A DNA stretch of 64,000 nt from an uncultured Pelagibacteraceae bacterium. Its GTDB lineage: Bacteria > Pseudomonadota > Alphaproteobacteria > Pelagibacterales > Pelagibacteraceae. A program made the translations under genes and the position numbers. Each line of letters starts with the position of its first letter. Position 1 is the first letter of the stretch. Below are positions 10,414-19,816 of this stretch, in pieces. Location: assembly GCA_902528375.1 (NCBI GenBank), contig CABZSS010000002.1, forward strand, positions 1-64,000. The letters run 5' to 3'. The notes beneath the pieces were generated by a model, which saw nothing but the letters and a program-made list of their open reading frames with translations, did not search any database and had not been told where the DNA came from.

Positions 10414-11745
10414 TTATTTGCCAATACAGAAATCGTTGAAAATACTACCTAATATAGCCTCTACATCGACTTTTCCGACAATTTTACCTAAACTGACTTG
10501 TGCCAGCCTAAGATCTTCTGCCCCTTTGTCGAAATCTAAAGACTCAGTTTTGTCTTTAAAGTTTTGTAAGTTTTTTAAGCACTCTTTTAAATTATTTTTA
10601 TGTCTCTCTCTAGTTACAAAAACATCATCACTAAATTTCATATCAGTAATTAAATTTTTTTTAATACGATCTAATAATTCATCAATGTTTTTTTCTTTAA
10701 GAAAAGACACAGAAATTGGATCATATTTATTAAGTCTATCTTTCACATCAAATTTATTAAGGTCAGATTTGTTAATTACTAAGATAGTGTTCTTATTAAA
10801 TAGATCATTCAAAAAACCATAGAAATCAACATTTTTTGGCTCTATAACAACTATTCTAAGATCAGCTTCCTCCGCTTTTTCAAAGGCAAGCTTAATGCCT
10901 TCTTTTTCAATTACATCTTTTGAGTCTCTTATACCTGCAGTGTCTGAAATTATAACTGGATAACCGTAAAAATTTAAATTTGTTTGCAATACATCTCTAG
11001 TAGTACCTGCAACATCAGATACTATTGCAACATTTCTTTTACTTAAATAATTCATCAATGTTGATTTACCGGAGTTGGGGGGTCCAACTATAGCGATTTT
11101 ATAACCTGTTCTTATTCTTTCCCCAACTTCATAACTCAATAATATTTTTTTAATTTCATTCTCAATAATAGATACATCTTTTTTAACATCATCAAGAACA
11201 TTGGAGGGTAAATCTTCATCCGGGAAATCTATCTTTGCCTCAATTTTTGATAAAACTTTGATTAAATTCTCTCTGAGCTCATTAAATTTTAAAAATGATT
11301 TACCTTTTATAATATTTTGGGCTTGTTCCATTTGAATTTCAGTTTCTGCTGCTATTAAATCTCCTATGGCTTCAGCTTGAAGAAGATTTATTTTCCCATT
11401 TAAAAAAGCAAGCTTTGTAAATTCTCCTGGTTCCGCTAATCTACATTTTTTTGTGCTTAAAAGTGTTTCTTGAAGTTCTTTGACTACTGCTTTGCTTCCA
11501 TGAACATGTAATTCTGCCATATCCTCACCTGTATAACTTTTTGGGCCAGGGAACCACAAAACTATGCCTTGATCTATTGGTCTATTGTTGTTGATATTGT
11601 TTAATTCTAGAAGAGTTGCCTCTCTAGGCGTTGGCATTGCCTTGTTTGTTAATGCTTTAATAAGGAAACTTGTATCAGGGCCAGAAATTCTAATTATAGC
11701 AACTCCGGAAGCCCCTATTCCTGTGGATAGGGCACAAATTGTCAT
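10414..11745 (-). CDS. mnmE: tRNA modification GTPase MnmE (TrmE)
   Basis: MnmE is the potassium-stimulated GTPase partner of MnmG. I start it at the ATG at 11745 (MTICALSTGIGASGVAI), the conserved beginning; the ORF-track version adds 30 unrelated residues. This gives 443 aa. The folate-binding N-domain is followed by the G-domain P-loop GPPNSGKSTLMN, DTAGIR and NKSD, and the protein ends in FCIGK with the essential Cys. The 49-bp gap to the divergent sulfotransferase gene is the likely promoter. Confidence 0.96.
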   Translation of the reverse strand: MTICALSTGIGASGVAIIRISGPDTSFLIKALTNKAMPTPREATLLELNNINNNRPIDQGIVLWFPGPKSYTGEDMAELHVHGSKAVVKELQETLLSTKKCRLAEPGEFTKLAFLNGKINLLQAEAIGDLIAAETEIQMEQAQNIIKGKSFLKFNELRENLIKVLSKIEAKIDFPDEDLPSNVLDDVKKDVSIIENEIKKILLSYEVGERIRTGYKIAIVGPPNSGKSTLMNYLSKRNVAIVSDVAGTTRDVLQTNLNFYGYPVIISDTAGIRDSKDVIEKEGIKLAFEKAEEADLRIVVIEPKNVDFYGFLNDLFNKNTILVINKSDLNKFDVKDRLNKYDPISVSFLKEKNIDELLDRIKKNLITDMKFSDDVFVTRERHKNNLKECLKNLQNFKDKTESLDFDKGAEDLRLAQVSLGKIVGKVDVEAILGSIFNDFCIGK

Positions 11746-11794
11746 AAATATATTATATATTGAATTTAATATAAGGATATCATTAAAATATATT

Positions 11795-12628
11795 ATGATC
11801 ATTTGGTTAGCGTCATATCCGAAAAGTGGAAACACTTGGTTACGTATGTTTTTAAAAAGTTATTTTCTTAAATCAGATGAAAAACTGAGCCTTGAAAGCT
11901 CAATTCTAGACAACTTTAAAGCTCAAGGATTTCCTGATCAAGTAATATTAGATCATCTTAAAGTAGATTATTATAAGTTTGAAGAGATAGTAAAAAATTG
12001 GGAAGCTTTGCAAAACTATATAAATTTAAATAACAAAACAAACTTTGTTAAAACACATAATGCAATGTGTACTGTGGGCTCTTATAAATTTACATCATTT
12101 AAAAATACTATTGGAGCAATTTACCTAGTTAGAGATCCAAGAGATGTTTTAGTATCTTATTCTCATCACTTAGGCTCTGACTACGAGAAAACTTTTGTTC
12201 ATTTATCCTCATCTTATAGTTATGAATATCCATCCTCAGGTGGCAAAAGTTACGAAAAAACTCTCATGGGCACATGGTCAGAACATTATAATTCCTGGAA
12301 AAATTATAATTCTTGCAAGGTTCTAATTCTTAAATATGAAGATATGATCTTAAATGAACTCGATACTTTTACAAAAGTAATAAATTATATAAAGGAAATT
12401 GATGGAACTGAGTTTAATATGGATAAACTAAAAAAAGCTCTAAAACTAACTCGGTTCAATGAGTTACAAAAAATGGAAAAAACTGAAGGATTTAAAGAAA
12501 AAGGTAAGGGTGCTCTTTTTTTTAGAAATGGAAAAATTGGTACATGGAAAGATGAAGTTCCAGTAAATATTATAAAAAAAATTGAAAAACTTTTTCAAAA
12601 AGAAATGATAGAACTAGGCTATTTATAA
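11795..12628 (+). CDS. Sulfotransferase-domain protein
   Basis: This 277-aa protein begins at the ATG at 11795; the ORF-track start lies inside mnmE and adds 70 spurious residues. The PAPS 5'-phosphosulfate loop YPKSGNTWLR (8-17) and 3'-phosphate motif VRDPRDVLVSYSHH (~112-125) are clear, and FRNGKIGTWKDE near the C-terminus matches the cytosolic sulfotransferase ending. It should move sulfate from PAPS onto a hydroxyl or amine of an unidentified acceptor. Its 3' end overlaps convergently by 10 bp with a GT41 glycosyltransferase gene, so the two may act on the same surface glycan or protein; that link is inference. Confidence 0.88.
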   Translation: MIIWLASYPKSGNTWLRMFLKSYFLKSDEKLSLESSILDNFKAQGFPDQVILDHLKVDYYKFEEIVKNWEALQNYINLNNKTNFVKTHNAMCTVGSYKFTSFKNTIGAIYLVRDPRDVLVSYSHHLGSDYEKTFVHLSSSYSYEYPSSGGKSYEKTLMGTWSEHYNSWKNYNSCKVLILKYEDMILNELDTFTKVINYIKEIDGTEFNMDKLKKALKLTRFNELQKMEKTEGFKEKGKGALFFRNGKIGTWKDEVPVNIIKKIEKLFQKEMIELGYL

Positions 12629-14319
12629 TTTTTATTAATTTCTATTATCATTTGATCAAGGGACCGACAAAAATCATTAGTAAACTGTTTAGTATCAAAT
12701 AAAGGTGTTTGATAAATTCGATTAAAAAGATCTTTTCTAATGGTATTTAATACACTTATACTTGACGCATAATAGGATGCTTTTTCTATATAATCTTCGT
12801 CAGTAATTGCAATAAAATTACTTAAATTTGCATTTTTTAAAATGCTTTCACCACATCTTGAATTAAAATTATATCCTTTTTTTGTTAGCACAGGAACGTT
12901 TTTCCACAAAGCTTCAAATGTTGTGGTAACTCCATTAAATGGAAATGTGTCTAAACATAGGTCTATCTTGTTGTAAGTATTTAAATGGGACAAAAAATCA
13001 TTTCTTTTAGTTTTTTTTAATATTTCAAGTGAGTTTGATAGCCCCTCTTTTTCAAATCTTTTTTTAATTACATCTTCACAAATATATAAAGATGATTTGA
13101 GGATTATTTTTGAGTTTTTAACTTTTTTTAATATCTTTATCCAAACATCAAGGACTTCATCATTTATTTTCATAAAATTGTTTAAAGACCCAAAGGTAAA
13201 ATAATTATTCCTATTAAACGGTAATTCGTTAAAAAGACGTTCATTTTCAAAACCACAATGCGAATTCCAAATTTTAGGAAGTTTGCAAATTTTTGGCCCA
13301 TATTCTGTTTCTTCTTCTTTTACAGTATTTATGTCAGCTAAAATAAAATCTATTTCGTTAAGACCCGATGAATTATTAAACCCTAGCCATGATATCTGTA
13401 GAGGGCAAATTCTTGTATTGAAAATAGATATTCTGTTTGAGGACCATAAGCCGGCGAGATCAAACAAAATATCAATGTTTGAGTTTTGTATTATATTTAC
13501 AGTGTCTTGATCTGATTTATTTCCAAGATCAATCCAATCGTCAAAAAGATCTTTAAAAATCTGCGTTGTTTCATCTTGTTCCTCAACGCGCAAAAGGGAT
13601 AATCCGTATGATTTAAATTTTGTTTGTTTTAAATCTTTTATCAAATTTTTTACGAAATAAGATATTGAATGAGATTTACAAAAATCAGGAGACAAAAATC
13701 CTATATTAATATTTTTCTTTTTTGTATCAATTTTGGATAATTTTTTGGCATCGAAAGAACTGAAAACTTTTGAAAATTTTTTTTGGAAATCACCAAAATC
13801 TTTTTGTCGCCAACTACTCAAGTACATTTGAGAAGTAATATAAACTGTTCCAAAAAGCTTATTTAATTTTTTGAATTTTAAAAGTTCTTCTAATTTTGAA
13901 ATTCTCTCTTTATGTTTTAAAAGATATTTATATAAGTCAATACCATGCGCTAAATACCTTTCATTATTTGAGAACTTTTTACTAGCGTCGGAGTACATTT
14001 TTTCAGATACAATTAAATTGTTTACTTTATCAGACTCTTTCCGACCCATTTCAGCACAAAGCTTAATGTGATTACATAAGGCATCTAATGAAATTTCGCC
14101 AAAATTATCTTTATTAAATGCTGCTTCAAAGTCTTTCAAAGCATAGTCAACATCTCTATCAGTTTTACCTTTCTGGGATGCTCTACAAATACCTAGTAAA
14201 TTTAAAATGGCGGGGGACCTGTCTTTTTCTGTGGTAGATGACTCTAATTTAAGAATGATTTCACTATATCTTTTTTCATAAAAAAGTTTTTTATATTTTG
14301 ACAAATTTGCGTCATTCAT
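12619..14319 (-). CDS. SPINDLY/OGT-like GT41 glycosyltransferase
   Basis: I start this 566-aa protein at the ATG at 14319; the track uses a TTG two codons earlier. The N-terminal ~180 residues are helical and TPR-like. The C-terminal half has the GT41 pattern: NIGFLSPDFCKSHSISYF, ILFDLAGLWSSNRISIF, LQISWLGFNNSSGLNEIDF, FGSLNNFMKIND and LDTFPFNGVTTTFEALW. GT41 enzymes transfer GlcNAc or another sugar from a nucleotide sugar to Ser/Thr of proteins; donor and acceptor are unknown here. The usual DLxGHT is DLAGLW, so the GHT motif is altered. It stands alone between the sulfotransferase and rho genes. Confidence 0.85.
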   Translation of the reverse strand: MNDANLSKYKKLFYEKRYSEIILKLESSTTEKDRSPAILNLLGICRASQKGKTDRDVDYALKDFEAAFNKDNFGEISLDALCNHIKLCAEMGRKESDKVNNLIVSEKMYSDASKKFSNNERYLAHGIDLYKYLLKHKERISKLEELLKFKKLNKLFGTVYITSQMYLSSWRQKDFGDFQKKFSKVFSSFDAKKLSKIDTKKKNINIGFLSPDFCKSHSISYFVKNLIKDLKQTKFKSYGLSLLRVEEQDETTQIFKDLFDDWIDLGNKSDQDTVNIIQNSNIDILFDLAGLWSSNRISIFNTRICPLQISWLGFNNSSGLNEIDFILADINTVKEEETEYGPKICKLPKIWNSHCGFENERLFNELPFNRNNYFTFGSLNNFMKINDEVLDVWIKILKKVKNSKIILKSSLYICEDVIKKRFEKEGLSNSLEILKKTKRNDFLSHLNTYNKIDLCLDTFPFNGVTTTFEALWKNVPVLTKKGYNFNSRCGESILKNANLSNFIAITDEDYIEKASYYASSISVLNTIRKDLFNRIYQTPLFDTKQFTNDFCRSLDQMIIEINKNYK

Positions 14320-14374
14320 AAACAAATATTATCAAATAAAGGGTTTATTTAAATAAATTAATAAGTCCTATTTC

Positions 14375-15646
14375 TTAAGAGGGTTTATTCATAGAATTAA
14401 AAAACTCGTTGTTGCTTTTGGTATTTTTAAGCTTAGAATTTATAAACTCTATTGCATCCATTGACCCCATCGGAGCTATGATACGTCTAAGAACATTCAT
14501 TTTTTGAAGATCATTTTTATCGAAAAGAAGTTCCTCTCTTCTTGTCCCCGATTTTGTAATATCAATTGCTGGAAATATTCTTTTTTCAGATATTTTTCTA
14601 TCTAATATAGTTTCGCTATTACCTGTTCCTTTAAATTCCTCAAATATAACCTCATCCATTCTGCTTCCAGTATCTATTAACGCAGTAGCGATAATTGTTA
14701 ATGACCCACCCTCTTCAATGTTTCTGGCTGCTCCAAAAAATCTTTTTGGTCTTTGAAGTGCATTAGCGTCTACACCGCCCGTTAAAACTTTTCCTGAGGA
14801 TGGAACAACAGCATTATATGCTCTTCCAAGTCTTGTTATTGAGTCTAAAAGAATTACGACATCTTTTTTATGTTCCGTCATTCTCTTAGCTTTTTCTATT
14901 ACCATTTCTGCTACTGCAACGTGCCTTTGCGCAGGTTCATCGAAAGTTGAGCTTATTACTTCACCTTTTACAGTACGCTGCATATCAGTTACTTCCTCAG
15001 GTCTTTCATCAATAAGCAAAACCATCAGATAACATTCCGGATGATTTGCAGTAATCGAATTAGCTATGCTTTGTAAAATCATAGTTTTTCCTGCCTTTGG
15101 TGGGGATATAATCAAAGATCTCTGACCCTTTCCAATTGGACTTACAAGATCAATTAACCTTGGTGTTAAATTTGGTTTTTTTTCAACTGTATTTGATTCA
15201 ACTTCCATAACTATTTGTTTGTTGGGATATAGAGGTGTTAAATTGTCGAAAGCAATTTTGTGTCTTGATTTTTCAGGATCTTCAAGATTTATCTTGCTCA
15301 CTTGAAGCAAAGCAAAATATCTTTCTCCCTCTTTTGGCGCTCTAACAGGCCCTTCGACGGTGTCACCTGTTCTTAAACCAAATTTTCTAATTTGACTTGG
15401 GCTGACGTAAATATCATCGGCTCCAGGTAAATAGTTTGACTCAAGAGCTCTTAAAAAACCAAATCCATCTTGAAGAAGTTGAAGTACGCCCATTCCGGTA
15501 ATCTCTTCACCTTTCTCGGCAAGTTTTTTTAGTATTGCAAATAAGATTTCTTGTTTCCTAAGTGTGCTAGCATTTTCTATACCTAGCTTTTCAGCTTGTT
15601 CAATTAGTTGTGCAGGGCTCTTTTTTTTAAGTTCTTGAATTTTCAT
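14375..15646 (-). CDS. rho: Transcription termination factor Rho
   Basis: This 423-aa RNA-dependent ATPase has an N-terminal Rho-N helical domain ([22 protein letters not shown]), a cold-shock RNA-binding domain ([15 protein letters not shown]), Walker A SPPKAGKT, Walker [17 protein letters not shown], and the Q/R loops near [20 protein letters not shown]. Length and motifs are standard. It lies in the classical rho-hemJ-hemH-hemE order on the left side of the proposed origin, with a 52-bp spacer to hemJ. Confidence 0.98.
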   Translation of the reverse strand: MKIQELKKKSPAQLIEQAEKLGIENASTLRKQEILFAILKKLAEKGEEITGMGVLQLLQDGFGFLRALESNYLPGADDIYVSPSQIRKFGLRTGDTVEGPVRAPKEGERYFALLQVSKINLEDPEKSRHKIAFDNLTPLYPNKQIVMEVESNTVEKKPNLTPRLIDLVSPIGKGQRSLIISPPKAGKTMILQSIANSITANHPECYLMVLLIDERPEEVTDMQRTVKGEVISSTFDEPAQRHVAVAEMVIEKAKRMTEHKKDVVILLDSITRLGRAYNAVVPSSGKVLTGGVDANALQRPKRFFGAARNIEEGGSLTIIATALIDTGSRMDEVIFEEFKGTGNSETILDRKISEKRIFPAIDITKSGTRREELLFDKNDLQKMNVLRRIIAPMGSMDAIEFINSKLKNTKSNNEFFNSMNKPS

Positions 15647-15698
15647 TTGGGGAGATAAGTAATTTGATTAAATTAATATAATATATATTTATGATATT

Positions 15699-16139
15699 TC
15701 AACCTCCTAATGGCTTTAAAATTGCAAAAAATATGATCAAAATTAACAGTATAGTTGGTATTTCATTAATAATTCTAAAATATTTTGAGCTTGATGTATT
15801 TCTGTCATCTTTAAAAGCTCTTAAACACGATCCAAGATAAAAGTGATAAGCCGTTAGAGTAACTACCAAAAAAAATTTAACTTGCATCCAAAGCGCACTT
15901 AGTAATTCAAGGCCAACAGAGTGTATTAGGGCCAAACCAAATATCCAAGAAAGCAACATTGCTGGATACATAATGTAGAAATACAATTTTCTCTCCATTA
16001 CTTTAAAAACTTTACAAACCTCAATATTTGATGAGTTTTCTGTGTGATAAACAAATATTCTTGGCAAGTAAAGTAATCCGGCCATCCAAGAAATTACAGC
16101 AATTAAATGTAGGGATTTAAATATTAGATAATAATTCAT
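15699..16139 (-). CDS. hemJ: Protoporphyrinogen IX oxidase HemJ
   Basis: The 146-aa protein has four predicted membrane helices and the family's conserved His and Arg/Lys residues (FKSLHLIAVISWMAGLLYLPR; AYHFYLGSCLRAF). HemJ oxidises protoporphyrinogen IX to protoporphyrin IX, the penultimate step of heme synthesis, in bacteria that lack HemG and HemY. The 4-bp overlap with hemH, which performs the next step, supports the call. Confidence 0.93.
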   Translation of the reverse strand: MNYYLIFKSLHLIAVISWMAGLLYLPRIFVYHTENSSNIEVCKVFKVMERKLYFYIMYPAMLLSWIFGLALIHSVGLELLSALWMQVKFFLVVTLTAYHFYLGSCLRAFKDDRNTSSSKYFRIINEIPTILLILIIFFAILKPLGG

Positions 16140-17137
16140 TTTCTTATGCTCTTGTTAATTAAGTGCACCAATAATTTTATATGATCCTCGTTATCATTTA
16201 AGCAAGGAATTGTGTCAAATCTTTCCCCACCAGACTCTAAAAAGCTTTCTTTTCCCTGAATAGAAATTTCCTCAAGGGTTTCAACGCAATCAGAGGAGAA
16301 ACCAGGAGAAATTACTAAGATATTTTTTTTTCCCTCTTTGGGTAAACTTTCCAAAGTTTTATCTGTATAGGGCTGAAGCCATTCTTGTGGACCAAATCTT
16401 GATTGAAAAGTTGTCAAAACGGGTATGTCTTTATTAAACTTTTCTTTAATCAATCTAGTGGTTTTGTGACAATAGCAATGATATGGATCACCTTTGTCAA
16501 AATATTTTTTTGGTATGCCGTGATAAGATGCTAATATTAAATCAGGTTTCCAATTAATGCTGCTCAGTTTGTTATTTATAGAATTCACAATTGCTTGAAT
16601 ATAAAGTGGTTCAGATTCGTAGTGAGGAATAATTTGAAGACTGGGCTGCCATCTCATTTTCATTAGCGTCCTGTACACTTCATCACAAACCGTAGCTGTT
16701 GTTGCTGCTGCATACTGTGGATACAGAGGAAGTATTATAATGTTTTCACATCCACTTTCTTGTAAATTAAGCATTTTACTCTTTATGCTTGGATTTCCAT
16801 ATCTCATTGCATAATCAACAATCAAGTTTTCATTAGATATAATAGATTTCACTTTTTCAGCTTGCTTAATAGTATAATAACGTAAAGGTGATATATTTTC
16901 TTCTTTCATCCATATTTCTTTATACGCTTTAGCTGTTTTAGAGGGTCTAAAAGTAAGAATAAATAAGTTTAAAATAATTTTCCATAAAAAAGGATTTACT
17001 TCTATAACCCGTCTGTCTGATAAAAATTCATTTAAATATTTTCTTATATCCCACCATCCTGTAGAATCTGGTGTCCCAAGATTGATTAATAAAACACCAG
17101 TCTTTCCAAAGTTTACTTGAGGATGATCACTTTCCAT
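16136..17137 (-). CDS. hemH: Ferrochelatase
   Basis: This 333-aa enzyme inserts Fe2+ into protoporphyrin IX. The N-terminus GVLLINLGTPDS is diagnostic. The catalytic His lies in SYHGIPKKYF, and GDPYHCYCHKTTRLI and SPGFSSDCVETLEEI follow the family pattern, including the Cys residues that bind a [2Fe-2S] cluster in some members. It overlaps hemE by 11 bp and hemJ by 4 bp, so hemE-hemH-hemJ reads as one transcript running away from the proposed origin. Confidence 0.96.
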   Translation of the reverse strand: MESDHPQVNFGKTGVLLINLGTPDSTGWWDIRKYLNEFLSDRRVIEVNPFLWKIILNLFILTFRPSKTAKAYKEIWMKEENISPLRYYTIKQAEKVKSIISNENLIVDYAMRYGNPSIKSKMLNLQESGCENIIILPLYPQYAAATTATVCDEVYRTLMKMRWQPSLQIIPHYESEPLYIQAIVNSINNKLSSINWKPDLILASYHGIPKKYFDKGDPYHCYCHKTTRLIKEKFNKDIPVLTTFQSRFGPQEWLQPYTDKTLESLPKEGKKNILVISPGFSSDCVETLEEISIQGKESFLESGGERFDTIPCLNDNEDHIKLLVHLINKSIRK

Positions 17138-18134
17138 TAAAACTCCTAACTTCTTCTACTAAATATCTAACCATATCCGGGTTTGTTTCCGGTAAAACTC
17201 CGTGTCCTAAATTGAATATATATCTTTTTTTATCGAAAGTTTTTAAATATTTTGTCACTTCATTTCTTAAAATTTCTTTATTTTGAAGTAAAATTTTTGG
17301 ATCAAAACCTCCTTGGACAGGAATATCAATAGTATCTCTAATGATTGAAGGATCAACATTATAATCGATACTAATTATGTCTGGGTTAACATTATCTACA
17401 AATTTTTTGTAATTATTGATGTTTCGTGGAAAACAAATTGAGATTGTTTTTTTTTGTCTTATAAAATCAACTAAACTTTTGTTGGGCTTATAGACGAAAT
17501 ACTCTAGGTCTTCTTCTGGAAGAAGTCCGGCCCAACTATCAAAGATCTGAATTATAGATGCGCCACTTTTAATTTGAGCTTCAATGTGTATTTTTAAGAA
17601 TTCGTCTAACTTCATTAAAATATTATTAATATATTTATCTTTTGGAAAGACATTAAAATTTCCTTCTTTCGGGGACTTTCTGTTAAGCATGTATAGTAAA
17701 AGGGTCCACGGAGCACCAATAAAACCTATAGTATCTTTATTGTTTATGGATAATTTTTTTTTTGTTTCTTTAACTGTTTCATAAACTGGATTTAGTTTTT
17801 TAAGAAAACCTTCCTTTTTAACAGTATTTAATATATTTAAATCAAGCTTATTTAAATCAGGTCCAAAATTTTTTTTAAAATTTACTTGTTGACCGAGTGC
17901 GTATGGAACTAGCAGAATGTCAGAAAAAATTATAGCAGCATCAAAATCAAACCTAGTAATTGGTTGTATTGTTATTTCAGATGATAATTTAGTATTTAAA
18001 CATAGTTTAATAAAATCTTGATTCTTTTCTCTTATGGATCTGAATTCTGGCAAATATCTACCAGCTTGTCTCATTAACCATATAGGAGTTCCAGAGAATT
18101 TATTATTTATGTAATCTTGTATAAGAGTATTCAT
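17127..18134 (-). CDS. hemE: Uroporphyrinogen decarboxylase
   Basis: This 335-aa enzyme removes four carboxyl groups from uroporphyrinogen III to give coproporphyrinogen III. MRQAGRYLPE (21-30), the family fingerprint with catalytic Arg residues, is intact, as are FDSWAG and NLGHGVLPETN. It is the first gene left of the hemE/ppsR gap, the position used as the origin marker in several alphaproteobacteria. Confidence 0.97.
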   Translation of the reverse strand: MNTLIQDYINNKFSGTPIWLMRQAGRYLPEFRSIREKNQDFIKLCLNTKLSSEITIQPITRFDFDAAIIFSDILLVPYALGQQVNFKKNFGPDLNKLDLNILNTVKKEGFLKKLNPVYETVKETKKKLSINNKDTIGFIGAPWTLLLYMLNRKSPKEGNFNVFPKDKYINNILMKLDEFLKIHIEAQIKSGASIIQIFDSWAGLLPEEDLEYFVYKPNKSLVDFIRQKKTISICFPRNINNYKKFVDNVNPDIISIDYNVDPSIIRDTIDIPVQGGFDPKILLQNKEILRNEVTKYLKTFDKKRYIFNLGHGVLPETNPDMVRYLVEEVRSFNGK

Positions 18135-18413
18135 ATAATTAAATATTATCTATATTGTTTGTAGTATGTACTGTTAATAATGGTAGTTAATGTTTTTTAA
18201 CAAGTTTATAACAGTTTTTTCACATAAGATTTATAAAATTTACCTTTGAATTCTTTGAGTTTTAATCAATTATCATTTTTTTATCTAAAAAGTATAATAT
18301 TTATCAACATGGTTAAAAATGTATATAAATGTGCACTTATACATTAAAATCTTTGAATAGAATTTTTATTTATTTTATGAAGCAACTTATACACACAGAT
18401 ATACTTTTTATAC
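18135..18413. other. oriC: Probable chromosomal replication origin (oriC) in the hemE-ppsR gap
   Basis: This 279-bp region is the longest non-coding stretch in the window and is very AT-rich. It holds a perfect DnaA box TTATACACA (18387-18395), one-mismatch boxes TTATCAACA (18301-18309) and TTATATACA on the minus strand (18320-18328), and weaker two-mismatch copies at 18337-18345 and 18408-18416. Genes run leftward on its left and rightward on its right. The hemE/RP001 (ppsR) gap is the experimentally known origin locus in Caulobacter and the proposed one in Rickettsia. parS and parAB lie about 10 kb away. Confidence 0.85.
18387..18395 (+). promoter_or_regulatory. Perfect DnaA box
   Basis: TTATACACA matches the TTATNCACA consensus at every position. 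It lies 19 bp before the ppsR start codon, so DnaA binding here could also affect ppsR transcription. Confidence 0.8.
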
Positions 18414-19235
18414 ATGATTAATACATATGATATATATTTAATATCCGACTCAACAGGAGAAACATTGGAAAGAATATTTCTTGCAATTAAAGCTCAATTC
18501 AAAAACTTTAAGTATAAAACACACTTTTATTCTTTTACACGAACAGAAAATCAAATTTCTAAAATTCTTGAAGTCTCACAAAGACAACACAATGTTATAG
18601 TATTATACACAATTGTTGACAATAAATTAGCTAGACATTTATCCAATGAGTGTAGTTCCAAAAATATTCCATGCTTTGGCATTTTAGGGGATTTGATTAT
18701 TAGTTTTTCAAAACTTTTGGATCAAAAAGCTCTCAATGTTCCTAGTAGACAACACATAATGGATGATGAGTATTATAAAAAAATCGAAGCCATACAATTT
18801 ACAATGAATCACGATGATGGTAATTCAGTAGAAGACATTGATAAATCTGATATCATCATTCTGGGTGTAAGCAGAACAAGTAAAACGCCAACTTCGATTT
18901 ATTTAGCAAATAAAGGAATGAAGATATCAAATATACCATTGGTAAATGAAAACTCTGTTCCTGATATATTAAAAAAAAATCCTCAAAAAAAATGTATAGT
19001 TGGTTTGACCGCAGAACCTAATAGGTTGGTAGATTTACGTAAAAATAGGATGCAATCAATTAAAGATAATGAAAGCACAGAGTATACAAATTTAGATAAT
19101 GTGCAAAAAGAAACGGAAGACGCACGAAAACTCTTCCAGAAATATAAATGGCCAAGTATTGATGTAACAAGGAAATCTGTAGAAGAAACAGCTGCGTCAA
19201 TTCTTAAGATACATGATATTTTTAATCAAAAATGA
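18414..19235 (+). CDS. ppsR: Pyruvate,phosphate dikinase / PEP synthase regulatory protein (DUF299)
   Basis: This 273-aa bifunctional Ser/Thr kinase-pyrophosphorylase phosphorylates and dephosphorylates PPDK or PEP synthase with ADP and Pi. SDSTGETLERI near the N-terminus and the P-loop-like GVSRTSKTPTSIYLA (~150-165) are the family hallmarks. It is the RP001 homologue that flanks alphaproteobacterial origins and starts the plus-strand operon ppsR-maf-aroE-coaE-dnaQ. It overlaps maf by 4 bp. Confidence 0.94.
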   Translation: MINTYDIYLISDSTGETLERIFLAIKAQFKNFKYKTHFYSFTRTENQISKILEVSQRQHNVIVLYTIVDNKLARHLSNECSSKNIPCFGILGDLIISFSKLLDQKALNVPSRQHIMDDEYYKKIEAIQFTMNHDDGNSVEDIDKSDIIILGVSRTSKTPTSIYLANKGMKISNIPLVNENSVPDILKKNPQKKCIVGLTAEPNRLVDLRKNRMQSIKDNESTEYTNLDNVQKETEDARKLFQKYKWPSIDVTRKSVEETAASILKIHDIFNQK

Positions 19236-19816
19236 AGTCAATAATTTTGGCATCAAAGAGTGAAATAAGAAAAAAAATATTGGATGAAAACAATATAAAT
19301 TGTACAATTGAACCGTCCAATTTAGATGAAGATGAAGTGAAAAAATCTTTAATAAACCAAGGAGCAACACCAGAACTTATATCTAAAAATTTAGCCGAAT
19401 TAAAAGCGAATAAAGTTAGTCAAAAAAGAATGGGAGAAATGGTTTTAGGTGCAGATAGTGTAATTGATTTAAACGGAAAACTTATCTCAAAACCAACAAA
19501 TAGAACAGAAGCTATGAATATTTTGAGCTCACTAAACGGTAAATCACATTTTCTTATAAGTTCAGTTTGTATATCTTTAGACGGAAAAATGATTTGGAAT
19601 TATACTGAAAAAGCTGAAATGAAAATGAAGAACTTTTCTAAAGAAGAGTTTAAAATATATTTAAGTAAAATTTCAGATAAAAACTTATATTCTTACAATG
19701 TTTATCAAATAGAAGGGGAAGGGAAAAAATTATTCAGTGAAATTAAGGGAGACGTTAATACAATAATGGGTCTACCGATTAAGATTATAAGAAAATATTT
19801 GGAAAATATTAAATGA
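19232..19816 (+). CDS. maf: Maf-like nucleotide pyrophosphatase
   Basis: The 194-aa Maf/Ham1-fold protein starts with IILASKSEIRKKIL, the family's substrate-binding S-x-x-R region, and has LGADSVIDLNGKLISKP with the conserved metal-binding Asp. Maf proteins hydrolyse non-canonical or modified nucleoside triphosphates, and some members arrest septation. This sequence cannot show which substrate it prefers. It has 4-bp overlaps with ppsR and aroE. Confidence 0.92.
   Translation: MKSIILASKSEIRKKILDENNINCTIEPSNLDEDEVKKSLINQGATPELISKNLAELKANKVSQKRMGEMVLGADSVIDLNGKLISKPTNRTEAMNILSSLNGKSHFLISSVCISLDGKMIWNYTEKAEMKMKNFSKEEFKIYLSKISDKNLYSYNVYQIEGEGKKLFSEIKGDVNTIMGLPIKIIRKYLENIK

Noticed and set aside
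11585-11794. 70-residue N-terminal extension of the sulfotransferase
   Set aside because: It lies antisense to the conserved mnmE start; the PAPS-binding motif begins right after the ATG at 11795.
18177-18203. TTAA repeats that might be CtrA sites in the origin region
   Set aside because: The spacings are 9 and 6 bases, not the 7 of TTAA-N7-TTAA, and TTAA is expected often by chance in such AT-rich DNA.
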